Positions 16,580 through 23,235 of a stretch of 64,000 nucleotides of DNA are shown here, piece after piece. The notes below the pieces were generated by a model. That model was not told the DNA's origin. It made no database searches and saw nothing but the letters and a program-made list of their open reading frames with translations. The translations under genes were made by a program, and so were the position numbers. The stretch's first letter is position 1, and every line of letters begins with the position of its first letter. Origin of the DNA: Arenimonas donghaensis DSM 18148 = HO3-R19 (GTDB lineage: Bacteria > Pseudomonadota > Gammaproteobacteria > Xanthomonadales > Xanthomonadaceae); contig NZ_AVCJ01000001.1 in assembly GCF_000743535.1 (NCBI RefSeq), positions 186,001 through 250,000 of the forward strand. The letters are read 5' to 3'.

Positions 16580-17173
16580 ATGTCGCCGCTACGCACGCTG
16601 CAAACCATCATGCTGGGCCTGTGCCTGATCGCACCTGCCGCACTGGCCAAGGACAAGGTCGACGTCCAGGCCTCGTCGGCCACTAATCCGGCGCCGCTGG
16701 AAGCATTTTCCGCGTTCGACCGCATCGAGGTCCGGCCGATCACCATGGGCGCGCCCTGGGCCGGGCAAAAGCCCAACGAGGCCGCGCTGGTGAACCTGCA
16801 GGCCAACCTCGACGAACGCCTGGGTCCCTGGCTGGCCGAGGTCAATGCCGCGCCGGCCCGCGAAGGGCAGGCCAGGGTCCTGCGCATCGAGCCCTACGTC
16901 GCCGGCATCCGCTATATCAGCGGTGGCAAGCGGGTTTTCGCCGGTGCGTTTGCCGGCAAGTCGCGCGTGCTGCTCAAGCTGCGCATCGTGGACGCGGCGT
17001 CCGGCCAGGTCATCGCCGAACCCGAGTTCTACCAGCATGCCGCCGGCATGGCCGGGGCCTACAGCTTCGGCGGCGCCGACAAGGCAATGCTCGAACGGGT
17101 CGTCTCACTGGCGCTGGACTACCTGCGTGCCAACCACGCCGCCGCCGTGGGTGGTCCCACGGGCGGCGAGTAG
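16580..17173 (+). CDS. Secreted DUF4410-like protein
   Basis: 197 residues with a signal peptide (1-23, ending PAALA). The mature part resembles DUF4410 proteins: an opening strand FDRIEVRPI, then RVLRIEPYVAGIRYISGGKRVFAGAFAGKS, then LKLRIVDAASGQVIAEPEF and a helical C-terminus. Such proteins are periplasmic or lipid-linked and often occur near envelope functions. There is no lipobox cysteine here, so the product should be soluble in the periplasm. It precedes fumarase by about 80 bp; its separate role is unknown. TAGACT at 16518-16523 is a possible -10 box. Confidence 0.7.
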   Translation: MSPLRTLQTIMLGLCLIAPAALAKDKVDVQASSATNPAPLEAFSAFDRIEVRPITMGAPWAGQKPNEAALVNLQANLDERLGPWLAEVNAAPAREGQARVLRIEPYVAGIRYISGGKRVFAGAFAGKSRVLLKLRIVDAASGQVIAEPEFYQHAAGMAGAYSFGGADKAMLERVVSLALDYLRANHAAAVGGPTGGE

Positions 17174-17219
17174 GCATGTCGCGGGTCGCGCCGGTCGGCG
17201 CGACCCGCGCACCCTGGGG

Positions 17220-17225
17220 TAAAAT
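17220..17225 (+). promoter_or_regulatory. Candidate -10 box upstream of class I fumarase
   Basis: TAAAAT lies 30 nt before the GTG start and belongs to the recurrent TARAATnCG pattern seen upstream of several genes in this window. No clear -35 is visible. Confidence 0.35.
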
Positions 17226-17255
17226 GCGGGCCACTTCGCCAGCCCCCAGCCCGCC

Positions 17256-18773
17256 GTGAGCCAGATCAAGCAGGAAGACTTCATCCAGTCCGTCGCCGAC
17301 GCGCTGCAGTACATCTCGTACTACCACCCGGTGGACTACATCCGGAACCTGGCCGCCGCCTACGAGCGCGAAGAGTCACCGGCGGCGAAGGACGCCATCG
17401 CGCAGATCCTGATCAACTCCCGCCTGTGCGCCGAAGGCCACCGGCCGATTTGCCAGGACACCGGCATCGTCACCGTCTTCCTTGAGATCGGCATGCAGGT
17501 GCAATGGCCCGACGCCACGATGGGCGTCGAGGACATGGTCAACGAAGGCGTTCGTCGCGCCTACAACCACCCTGACAACAAGCTGCGCGCCAGCGTGCTG
17601 GCCGACCCGGCCGGCAAGCGCGCCAACACCCGCGACAACACGCCGGCCGTGGTCAACGTGAAGGTCGTGCCGGGTGAAACCGTCGACGTGATCGTCGCGG
17701 CCAAGGGCGGCGGCTCGGAGGCCAAGTCCAAGTTCGCGATGCTCAATCCTTCCGATTCCATCGTCGACTGGGTGCTCAGGACCGTGCCGACCATGGGCGC
17801 CGGCTGGTGCCCGCCGGGCATGCTGGGCATCGGCATCGGCGGCACGGCCGAGAAGGCGATGCTGCTGGCCAAGGAGTCGCTGATGGAGCCGATCGACATC
17901 GCCGACCTGCAGGCCCGCGGCCCGGCCAACCGCGCAGAGGAGCTGCGGCTTGAGCTGTATGAAAAGGTCAACGCGCTCGGCATCGGCGCCCAGGGCCTGG
18001 GCGGCCTGACCACCGTCCTGGACATCAAGGTCAAGGACTACCCGACCCATGCCGCGAACCTGCCGGTGGCCCTGATCCCCAACTGTGCCGCCACCCGGCA
18101 CGCGCACTTCACGCTCGACGGCAGCGGCCCGGTGCAACTAGAACCGCCGTCGCTCGAAGACTGGCCGGAGCTGACCTACGACGCGTCGAAGGGTCGCCGC
18201 GTCGATCTGGACACGGTCACGCGCGAAGACGTCGCCAGCTGGAAACCCGGCGAAGTCCTGCTGCTCAACGGGAAACTGCTTACCGGCCGCGATGCCGCGC
18301 ACAAGCGTTTGGTGGACATGCTCAACAAGGGCGAGCCGCTGCCGGTGGACCTGCGCGACCGGTTCATCTACTACGTCGGCCCGGTCGACCCCGTGCGCGA
18401 CGAAGTGGTGGGGCCCGCCGGCCCGACCACGGCCACCCGCATGGACAAATTCACCGAGCAGGTGCTGGCCCAGACCGGCCTGATGGGCATGGTCGGCAAG
18501 GCCGAGCGCGGCCCGGCGGCCATCGAGGCCATCCGCAAGCACCGTTCGGCCTACCTGATGGCGGTCGGCGGCGCGGCCTACCTGGTGTCCAAGGCGATCA
18601 AGGCCGCCCGCGTGGTCGGTTTCGCCGACCTGGGCATGGAAGCGATCTACGAATTCACCGTCCAGGACATGCCCGTGACGGTGGCCGTGGATGCCCAGGG
18701 CGAGTCGGTGCACCGCACCGGCCCCCGGGAATGGCAGTCCCGCATCGGCAAGATCCCGGTCGCCATCGAATAA
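17256..18773 (+). CDS. fumA: Class I fumarate hydratase (Fe-S)
   Basis: 505 residues. Interconverts fumarate and malate in the TCA cycle with an oxygen-labile [4Fe-4S] cluster. The N-terminal domain (about 1-290) carries cluster ligands in RPICQDTG, PPGMLGIGIGG and PNCAATRH contexts. The C-terminal beta domain (about 320-505) has GEVLLLNGKLLTGRDAAHKR and the YYVGPVDP segment. Both domains are on one chain, as in E. coli FumA/FumB rather than split L(+)-tartrate dehydratase. The start is GTG. With the sdh operon downstream in the window it covers two consecutive TCA steps, though they are 20 kb apart. Confidence 0.9.
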   Translation: MSQIKQEDFIQSVADALQYISYYHPVDYIRNLAAAYEREESPAAKDAIAQILINSRLCAEGHRPICQDTGIVTVFLEIGMQVQWPDATMGVEDMVNEGVRRAYNHPDNKLRASVLADPAGKRANTRDNTPAVVNVKVVPGETVDVIVAAKGGGSEAKSKFAMLNPSDSIVDWVLRTVPTMGAGWCPPGMLGIGIGGTAEKAMLLAKESLMEPIDIADLQARGPANRAEELRLELYEKVNALGIGAQGLGGLTTVLDIKVKDYPTHAANLPVALIPNCAATRHAHFTLDGSGPVQLEPPSLEDWPELTYDASKGRRVDLDTVTREDVASWKPGEVLLLNGKLLTGRDAAHKRLVDMLNKGEPLPVDLRDRFIYYVGPVDPVRDEVVGPAGPTTATRMDKFTEQVLAQTGLMGMVGKAERGPAAIEAIRKHRSAYLMAVGGAAYLVSKAIKAARVVGFADLGMEAIYEFTVQDMPVTVAVDAQGESVHRTGPREWQSRIGKIPVAIE

Positions 18774-18845
18774 GCCGGACCCGGGGGCGAAACTGAACGG
18801 CGGGCACGGCCTGGTGCGGCAAGGTCCCCCAAGCTGCCGAAATCG

Positions 18846-18875
18846 TTGGCTTTCTTCTTGGGAAAGGTGTAGGGT
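18846..18875 (+). promoter_or_regulatory. Candidate promoter of cold-shock gene 2
   Basis: TTGGCT (18846-18851), an 18-bp spacer and TAGGGT (18870-18875). This would give a leader of roughly 150 nt, the size of the regulatory 5' leader of cspA-type mRNAs. The boxes are imperfect. Confidence 0.35.
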
Positions 18876-19034
18876 GCGCGGGACTGTGTTTGCTAAGGGT
18901 CACTGTGAATCGTGGCCTGATGCGGTAGATCCACCGATCCGCTACATCTTTTCACCTCGCTCCTCCTTGCAACCCAGTCGCGCGTCGGGATGTCCCCGTC
19001 AGCGATTTCTATTTTTTGTTCCAAGGAGTTAGCA
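18876..19034 (+). promoter_or_regulatory. Long 5' leader of cold-shock gene 2
   Basis: About 160 nt without a coding signal, markedly more T/A-rich than its surroundings (for example TTTCTATTTTTTGTTCC just before the ribosome site AAGGAG). Long structured leaders act as thermosensors in known cspA mRNAs. A similar role here is inferred from length and context only. Confidence 0.4.
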
Positions 19035-19244
19035 ATGTCGGATCGTCAGGTCGGTACCGTTAAGTGGTTCAACGACGCCAAGGGTTTTGGTTTCATCAGC
19101 CGCGACAACGGTGAGGACGTTTTCGTCCATTTCCGTTCCATCCAGGGCACCGGCTTCAAGTCGCTGCAGGAAGGCCAGAAGGTCACCTTCAAGCTCGTCA
19201 AGGGCCAGAAGGGCATGCAGGCTGACGAAGTACAGCCCATGTAA
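19035..19244 (+). CDS. cspA: Cold-shock domain protein (CspA family), copy 2
   Basis: 69 residues, single cold-shock domain with KGFGFI and VFVHF RNA-binding motifs. Near-identical to copy 1 at 12790 over most of its length, including the C-terminal [12 protein letters not shown]. It has a much longer leader than copy 1, so the two copies are likely regulated differently. AAGGAGTTAGCA precedes the ATG. An upstream in-frame ATG at 18990 is not favoured because it lacks both a ribosome site and family similarity. A strong terminator follows. Confidence 0.95.
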   Translation: MSDRQVGTVKWFNDAKGFGFISRDNGEDVFVHFRSIQGTGFKSLQEGQKVTFKLVKGQKGMQADEVQPM

Positions 19245-19264
19245 TCCAGTCCCCACGGACTGAA

Positions 19265-19300
19265 AAAAGCCCCGGGTGGCGACACCCGGGGCTTTTCTTT
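19265..19300 (+). terminator. Intrinsic terminator after cold-shock gene 2
   Basis: A 14-bp perfect stem (AAAAGCCCCGGGTG, 19265-19278, paired with 19283-19296) with a GCGA tetraloop and a T-rich 3' side. Confidence 0.92.
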
Positions 19301-19338
19301 TGCCCGGTCGCCCAGCGTATGCTTGCCCGGACCCCACC

Positions 19339-19983
19339 ATGGACGGACGCATGTACACGCTGTACTACGCCCCCGGCACGGCCAGCCTGGTCGTGCACTG
19401 GCTGCTGATCGAGATCGGTGCCCGGCACGAACTGCGCAAACTCGACCTCGCCCTTCGCGAACACAAACGGCCCGAATACCTGGCGCTCAACCCGGCCGGG
19501 CGCGTGCCCACCTTGCTCATCCATGGCGAGCCCATGACCGAGGCGGCGGCAATGGTCATGCACCTGGCCGATGCGCACCCCAATTTCGGGCTGGCACCGG
19601 CGGCGGGCACGGTGGAGCGGGCGAAGTACTACCAGTGGATCGTATTCCTGGCCAATACCCTGCAGCCCGCCTTCCGCAACTGGTACTACCCCGCGGAAGC
19701 CGCCGGTCCGGACAACGCCGATGCCACCCGGACCCGTGCCGCCGAAGCGATCGAAGCCGCCTGGGAACAGGTGGAGGCACACCTCGCACGACGGGGCCCC
19801 TATCTCCTGGGTCCTTCGGTCAGCGCCGCCGATTTCCTGCTCACGATGCTGATGCGCTGGTCACGCAACCTGCCGCGACCAGCGACGGACTGGCCGCAAC
19901 TGGCGGCCCTGGCAGAGCGGATGAAAGCCCGGCCGGGTTTCGCCGTCCTGTACGAGCGCGAAGGCCTGACCGAGTGGGCCTGA
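19339..19983 (+). CDS. Glutathione S-transferase family protein
   Basis: 214 residues. N-terminal thioredoxin-fold GST domain (about 4-80) with YYAPGTASLVVHW in the active-site position and the cis-Pro/Glu-Ala motif GRVPTLLIHGEPMTEAAAM. An all-helical C-terminal domain (about 90-210) has the N-cap box SVSAADFLL. It should conjugate or bind glutathione; Ser or Tyr of the APGTAS loop may activate the thiol. The start could be this ATG or the one at 19351. TATGCT (19318-19323) is a likely -10 box close to the gene. It is followed 4 bp later by an oxidoreductase gene, probably co-transcribed. Confidence 0.85.
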   Translation: MDGRMYTLYYAPGTASLVVHWLLIEIGARHELRKLDLALREHKRPEYLALNPAGRVPTLLIHGEPMTEAAAMVMHLADAHPNFGLAPAAGTVERAKYYQWIVFLANTLQPAFRNWYYPAEAAGPDNADATRTRAAEAIEAAWEQVEAHLARRGPYLLGPSVSAADFLLTMLMRWSRNLPRPATDWPQLAALAERMKARPGFAVLYEREGLTEWA

Positions 19984-19987
19984 GGCC

Positions 19988-20680
19988 GTGAGCGCACGCC
20001 CCGCGGTGCTGCTGGCCGGGGCCAGTGGCCTGGTCGGCGGACTGGCGCTGCAGCGCTGGCTGGCCGATGACGATGGCCCGCTGCTGCTGGCCCCCGTGCG
20101 GCGACCGCTGGCGACAGCCCATCCGCGCCTGGTCGAGCTGCCCGGGGGTTGGGACGAAACAACGGTGCGGGATGCGCTCGCGGCGCACGGCGCACGCCTG
20201 GCGGCATTCGCCTGCTGCCTGGGCACGACTATCCGCCAGGCGGGTTCGCGCGAGGCCTTCCTGGCCGTGGACCGGGACCTCGTGCTGGCTCTGGCCGGCA
20301 TCGCAAGCCGGCTCGGTGCCGGCCAGGCGATCCTGGTGTCCTCGGTCGGGGCCAGCGCCCAGTCCGGGAACTTCTACCTGCGGGTCAAGGGCGAAGCCGA
20401 GCGTGGCCTGGGCGCCCTGGACTTCGACCGGGTCGATTGCCTGCGGCCGGGTCTGTTGCTGGGCGAGCGCGCCGACCGCCGGCCGGCCGAAGCCCTGGGC
20501 CAGCGCCTGGCCCCGCTAGCCAACGCACTGGCACGCGGACCACTGCAGCGCTACCGGGCGATCGCCGCGACCGAGGTGGCGGCGGCGATGGTCGCGCTTT
20601 GCGGCCAGGCCGGGCAGGGCCGGTTCGTGCACGAATACGCGGCGATGCGGGCGCTCGCGCAGGGCGGCCCGCGCGACTGA
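19988..20680 (+). CDS. NAD(P)-binding Rossmann oxidoreductase (HTATIP2/atypical SDR-like)
   Basis: 230 residues from GTG. Opens with a GASGLVGG dinucleotide-binding loop (residues 11-18), continues with SSVGASAQSGNFYLRVKGEAE, where the Y-x3-K pair resembles the atypical SDR active site, and DCLRPGLLLGER. These features fit NAD(P)H-binding epimerase-like proteins related to HTATIP2/TIP30. The substrate is unknown. It lies immediately after the GST gene. Its stop is 2 bp from the stop of the convergent sugar dehydrogenase, and both stops sit inside a perfect 16-bp palindrome (20674-20689). Confidence 0.75.
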   Translation: MSARPAVLLAGASGLVGGLALQRWLADDDGPLLLAPVRRPLATAHPRLVELPGGWDETTVRDALAAHGARLAAFACCLGTTIRQAGSREAFLAVDRDLVLALAGIASRLGAGQAILVSSVGASAQSGNFYLRVKGEAERGLGALDFDRVDCLRPGLLLGERADRRPAEALGQRLAPLANALARGPLQRYRAIAATEVAAAMVALCGQAGQGRFVHEYAAMRALAQGGPRD

Positions 20681-20682
20681 AT

Positions 20683-21819
20683 TCAGTCGCCGTCGGCCAG
20701 GCCGATGCGCAGGACCTCGCCGTTGGCGTCGTCGGTCAGCAGGTAGAGGAATCCGTCGGGGCCCTGGCGTACGTCGCGGATGCGTTCCTTCAGGTCCACC
20801 AGCAGCGGTTCTTCGGTGATCACCTTGTCGCCGTCCAGCTCCAGGCGCACCACGCGCTGGAAGGCGAGGGCGCCGACGAACAGGTCGCCCTTCCAGGCCG
20901 GAAAGCGGTCGGCGGTGTAGAAAGCCAGGCCGCTGGGCGCGATCGACGGCGTCCAGTGGTGGATGGGCTGCTCCATGCCTTCGCGGGTCTTTTCGCCCGA
21001 GCCGATCGGCGCGCCGCTGTAGTTCACGCCCAGGGTGATCACCGGCCAGCCGTAGTTCTTGCCGGCTTCCGGGATGTTGAGCTCGTCGCCACCGCGGGCG
21101 CCGTGTTCGGTCTGCCACAGGACGCCGGTGTCCGGGTGCAAGGCGGCGCCCTGCGCGTTGCGGTGGCCGTAGGACCAGATCGCGGGGTTGGCGTCTTCGC
21201 GCCCGACGAAGGGGTTGTCCGCCGGGATCGAGCCATCCTTGTTGATGCGGAAGATCTTGCCCTGGCCCTTGTCGAGTTGCTGGGGGTTGTCCCAATTGCC
21301 GCGGTCGCCGCTGGTCACGTAGAGGCGGCCTTCGCGATCAAAGACCAGGCGCGAACCGAAATGCTGGCCGGCATCGAGCTTGGGCGCCTGCCGGAAGATG
21401 ACCTCCACGTCCTCCAGCCGGTCGCCTGCCAGCTTCCCGCGTCCCACCGAGGTGCCTGCACCCCCGTCGCCGGGTTCGGAAAAGCTGAAATACACCCAGG
21501 GCGTGTCGGCGAAGTCCGGATCGATGGCGACGTCGAGCAGGCCGCCCTGGCCACGGGCCCAGACCTCCGGGAGACCGCCGAGCGGGGCGGAGAGGCTGCC
21601 GTCGGCGGCGACGATGCGCAGTCGGCCCGGACGCTCGGTGACCAGCATCCGGCCGTCGGGCAGGAAGGCCAGGCCCCAGGGATGTTCGAGGCCGCTGGCA
21701 ACAGTGTCCACTTCGACGTCGCCGTGTTCACTCGGGAAGCTGCGGGCCCGGTCGTTGCTGCCATCGGCGGCGCAGGCGCCGACGGCGAGCATCAGGGCGA
21801 GGGCAAGGGGCGTCTTCAT
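20683..21819 (-). CDS. PQQ-type soluble aldose sugar dehydrogenase, lipoprotein
   Basis: 378 residues. Beta-propeller of the glucose/sorbosone dehydrogenase family (GSDH): GLEHPWGLAFLPDGRMLVTER near the N-terminus, then HFGSRLVFDREGRLYVTSGDRG, WSYGHRNAQGAALHP and a QTEHGARGGDELN segment that binds PQQ and Ca2+ in YliI/Asd-type enzymes. The N-terminus ends in a lipobox (VGAC, Cys16), so it should be anchored to a membrane facing the periplasm. No pqq biosynthesis genes are in this window. It oxidises aldoses at C1, with electrons probably going to a quinone or cytochrome acceptor. Confidence 0.85.
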   Translation of the reverse strand: MKTPLALALMLAVGACAADGSNDRARSFPSEHGDVEVDTVASGLEHPWGLAFLPDGRMLVTERPGRLRIVAADGSLSAPLGGLPEVWARGQGGLLDVAIDPDFADTPWVYFSFSEPGDGGAGTSVGRGKLAGDRLEDVEVIFRQAPKLDAGQHFGSRLVFDREGRLYVTSGDRGNWDNPQQLDKGQGKIFRINKDGSIPADNPFVGREDANPAIWSYGHRNAQGAALHPDTGVLWQTEHGARGGDELNIPEAGKNYGWPVITLGVNYSGAPIGSGEKTREGMEQPIHHWTPSIAPSGLAFYTADRFPAWKGDLFVGALAFQRVVRLELDGDKVITEEPLLVDLKERIRDVRQGPDGFLYLLTDDANGEVLRIGLADGD

Positions 21820-21849
21820 GCGGGGCTCCTGGGTTACCTGGAAGGGAGG

Positions 21850-22509
21850 TCAGTCAAGCAACGGCCGCAGGGCCGGCCAGACGTGGTCGCGCAGTGTCGG
21901 CTGGGCATCGGCCACCGGATGCAGGTTGTCGGCCTGGAATGCCTCGCGGTCCATGGCGATGGGCTCGAGCAGGAAGGGTAGCAGGGCCACCTCGTGCTCT
22001 TCGGCCAGCGCCTGGTAGTTGCGCTCGAAGCCCCGGGTGTAGTCGGGACCGTAGTTGGGCGGGATGCGCATGCCGAGCAGCAGCACCCGCGCCCCGGCCG
22101 CCTTGGCGGCCTCGACCATGCGTTCGAGATTGGCACGGGTCTGGGCCAGGTCGAGGCCGCGCAGGCCGTCGTTGGCGCCGAGCTCGATCACCACGACCTC
22201 GGGCTGGTGGCGCTTCAGTTCGCCGGCGATGCGGCTGGCGCCGCCGGCGGTGGTCTCGCCGCTGATGCTGGCGTTGGCCACCTTCCAGCCCGGGCTTTCC
22301 GCGCGCAGTCGCTCGGCCAGCAGCGCCACCCAGCCCTGTTCGGGCGCCAGTCCATAAGCGGCCGACAATGAGTCGCCCATGACCAGGACGGTCCGCTCCG
22401 CCGCGAAGGCCGGCAGCGCGGCAAGCAGCAACAGGACCGTCAAGACGGTCGTTACCCCGCGTTGAACCCGGCCCAGGCAAGCTCCATATACTGCGTTGAT
22501 GCTTTTCAT
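21850..22509 (-). CDS. tesA: Periplasmic SGNH arylesterase / thioesterase I (TesA)
   Basis: 219 residues. Signal peptide 1-37 (hydrophobic core VLTVLLLLAALPAFAA). SGNH hydrolase blocks: Ser47 in GDSLSAAYG, Gly in SISGETTAGG, Asn in ELGANDGL, and the Asp194/His197 pair in DNLHP. This fits TesA (lysophospholipase L1, thioesterase/protease I). It is divergent from ybbA with a 27-bp gap, the same arrangement as tesA-ybbA-ybbP in E. coli. I start at MKSINAV; the upstream open frame runs through the ybbA 5' end and is spurious. Confidence 0.92.
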   Translation of the reverse strand: MKSINAVYGACLGRVQRGVTTVLTVLLLLAALPAFAAERTVLVMGDSLSAAYGLAPEQGWVALLAERLRAESPGWKVANASISGETTAGGASRIAGELKRHQPEVVVIELGANDGLRGLDLAQTRANLERMVEAAKAAGARVLLLGMRIPPNYGPDYTRGFERNYQALAEEHEVALLPFLLEPIAMDREAFQADNLHPVADAQPTLRDHVWPALRPLLD

Positions 22510-22536
22510 CGATTTTTCTTTCCTGACGAGGATTTC

Positions 22537-23235
22537 ATGGCCGATACCCCCGGAACGCCCGCCACCCGAAGTGCACTGGTCGTCGAACGCCTCGGCAAGC
22601 GGGTACCCCTTCCTTCCGGGGACCTGACCATCCTGGATGGGGTTGGTTTTACCATCCAACAGGGTGAAGCGGTCGCGATAGTCGGTGCCTCCGGTTCAGG
22701 TAAGAGCACGCTGCTGTCGCTGCTGGCGGGCCTGGATGTTCCCAGCGAGGGCGAGGTAAGGCTGGACGGCGAGGCCCTTTCGAGCCTGGACGAGGACGGC
22801 CGGGCCCGGGTGCGTGGCGAGAAGGTCGGCTTCGTATTCCAGAGTTTCCAGCTGCTGCCGTCGCTGACGGCGCTGGAGAACGTGATGCTGCCGTTGGAGC
22901 TGCGCGGCGATGCCGATGCCGAAGGCCCCGCGCGGGCGATCCTGGGGCAGGTTGGCCTGGCCGAGCGCCTGGGTCATTACCCGCGGCAGCTTTCGGGCGG
23001 TGAGCAGCAGCGCGTGGCGCTGGCGCGTGCCTTCGTCACCCGGCCGGCGGTGCTGTTCGCCGACGAACCTACCGGTAATCTCGACACCCGCACCGGCCAA
23101 AGCATCATCGAGCTGCTGTTCCGGCTCAACCGGGAGTCGGGCACGACCCTGGTGCTGGTCACCCACGACGAAGCCCTGGCCGCGCGATGCAGCCGCCAGC
23201 TGCGGCTCGAGTCGGGCCGGCTGGTGGCGGCATGA
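22537..23235 (+). CDS. ybbA: ABC transporter ATP-binding protein YbbA
   Basis: 232 residues of the LolD/MacB-type ATPase family. Walker A GASGSGKST, signature LSGGEQQR, Walker [14 protein letters not shown]-loop VTHD. It pairs with the large permease encoded next (4-bp ATGA overlap). Type VII/MacB-like systems of this kind do mechanotransmission rather than classical transport. Orthologues neighbour tesA, so the system has been suggested to handle lipids or products of TesA; this is context inference. The ATG at 22537 is downstream of GACGAGGA. The promoter must lie in the 27-bp gap or inside tesA. Confidence 0.88.
   Translation: MADTPGTPATRSALVVERLGKRVPLPSGDLTILDGVGFTIQQGEAVAIVGASGSGKSTLLSLLAGLDVPSEGEVRLDGEALSSLDEDGRARVRGEKVGFVFQSFQLLPSLTALENVMLPLELRGDADAEGPARAILGQVGLAERLGHYPRQLSGGEQQRVALARAFVTRPAVLFADEPTGNLDTRTGQSIIELLFRLNRESGTTLVLVTHDEALAARCSRQLRLESGRLVAA

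Noticed and set aside
20674-20689. Perfect 16-bp palindrome containing both stop codons of convergent genes
   Set aside because: Both proteins happen to end in Asp (GAC TGA), so most of the palindrome follows from the two gene ends; no T-run for a terminator.
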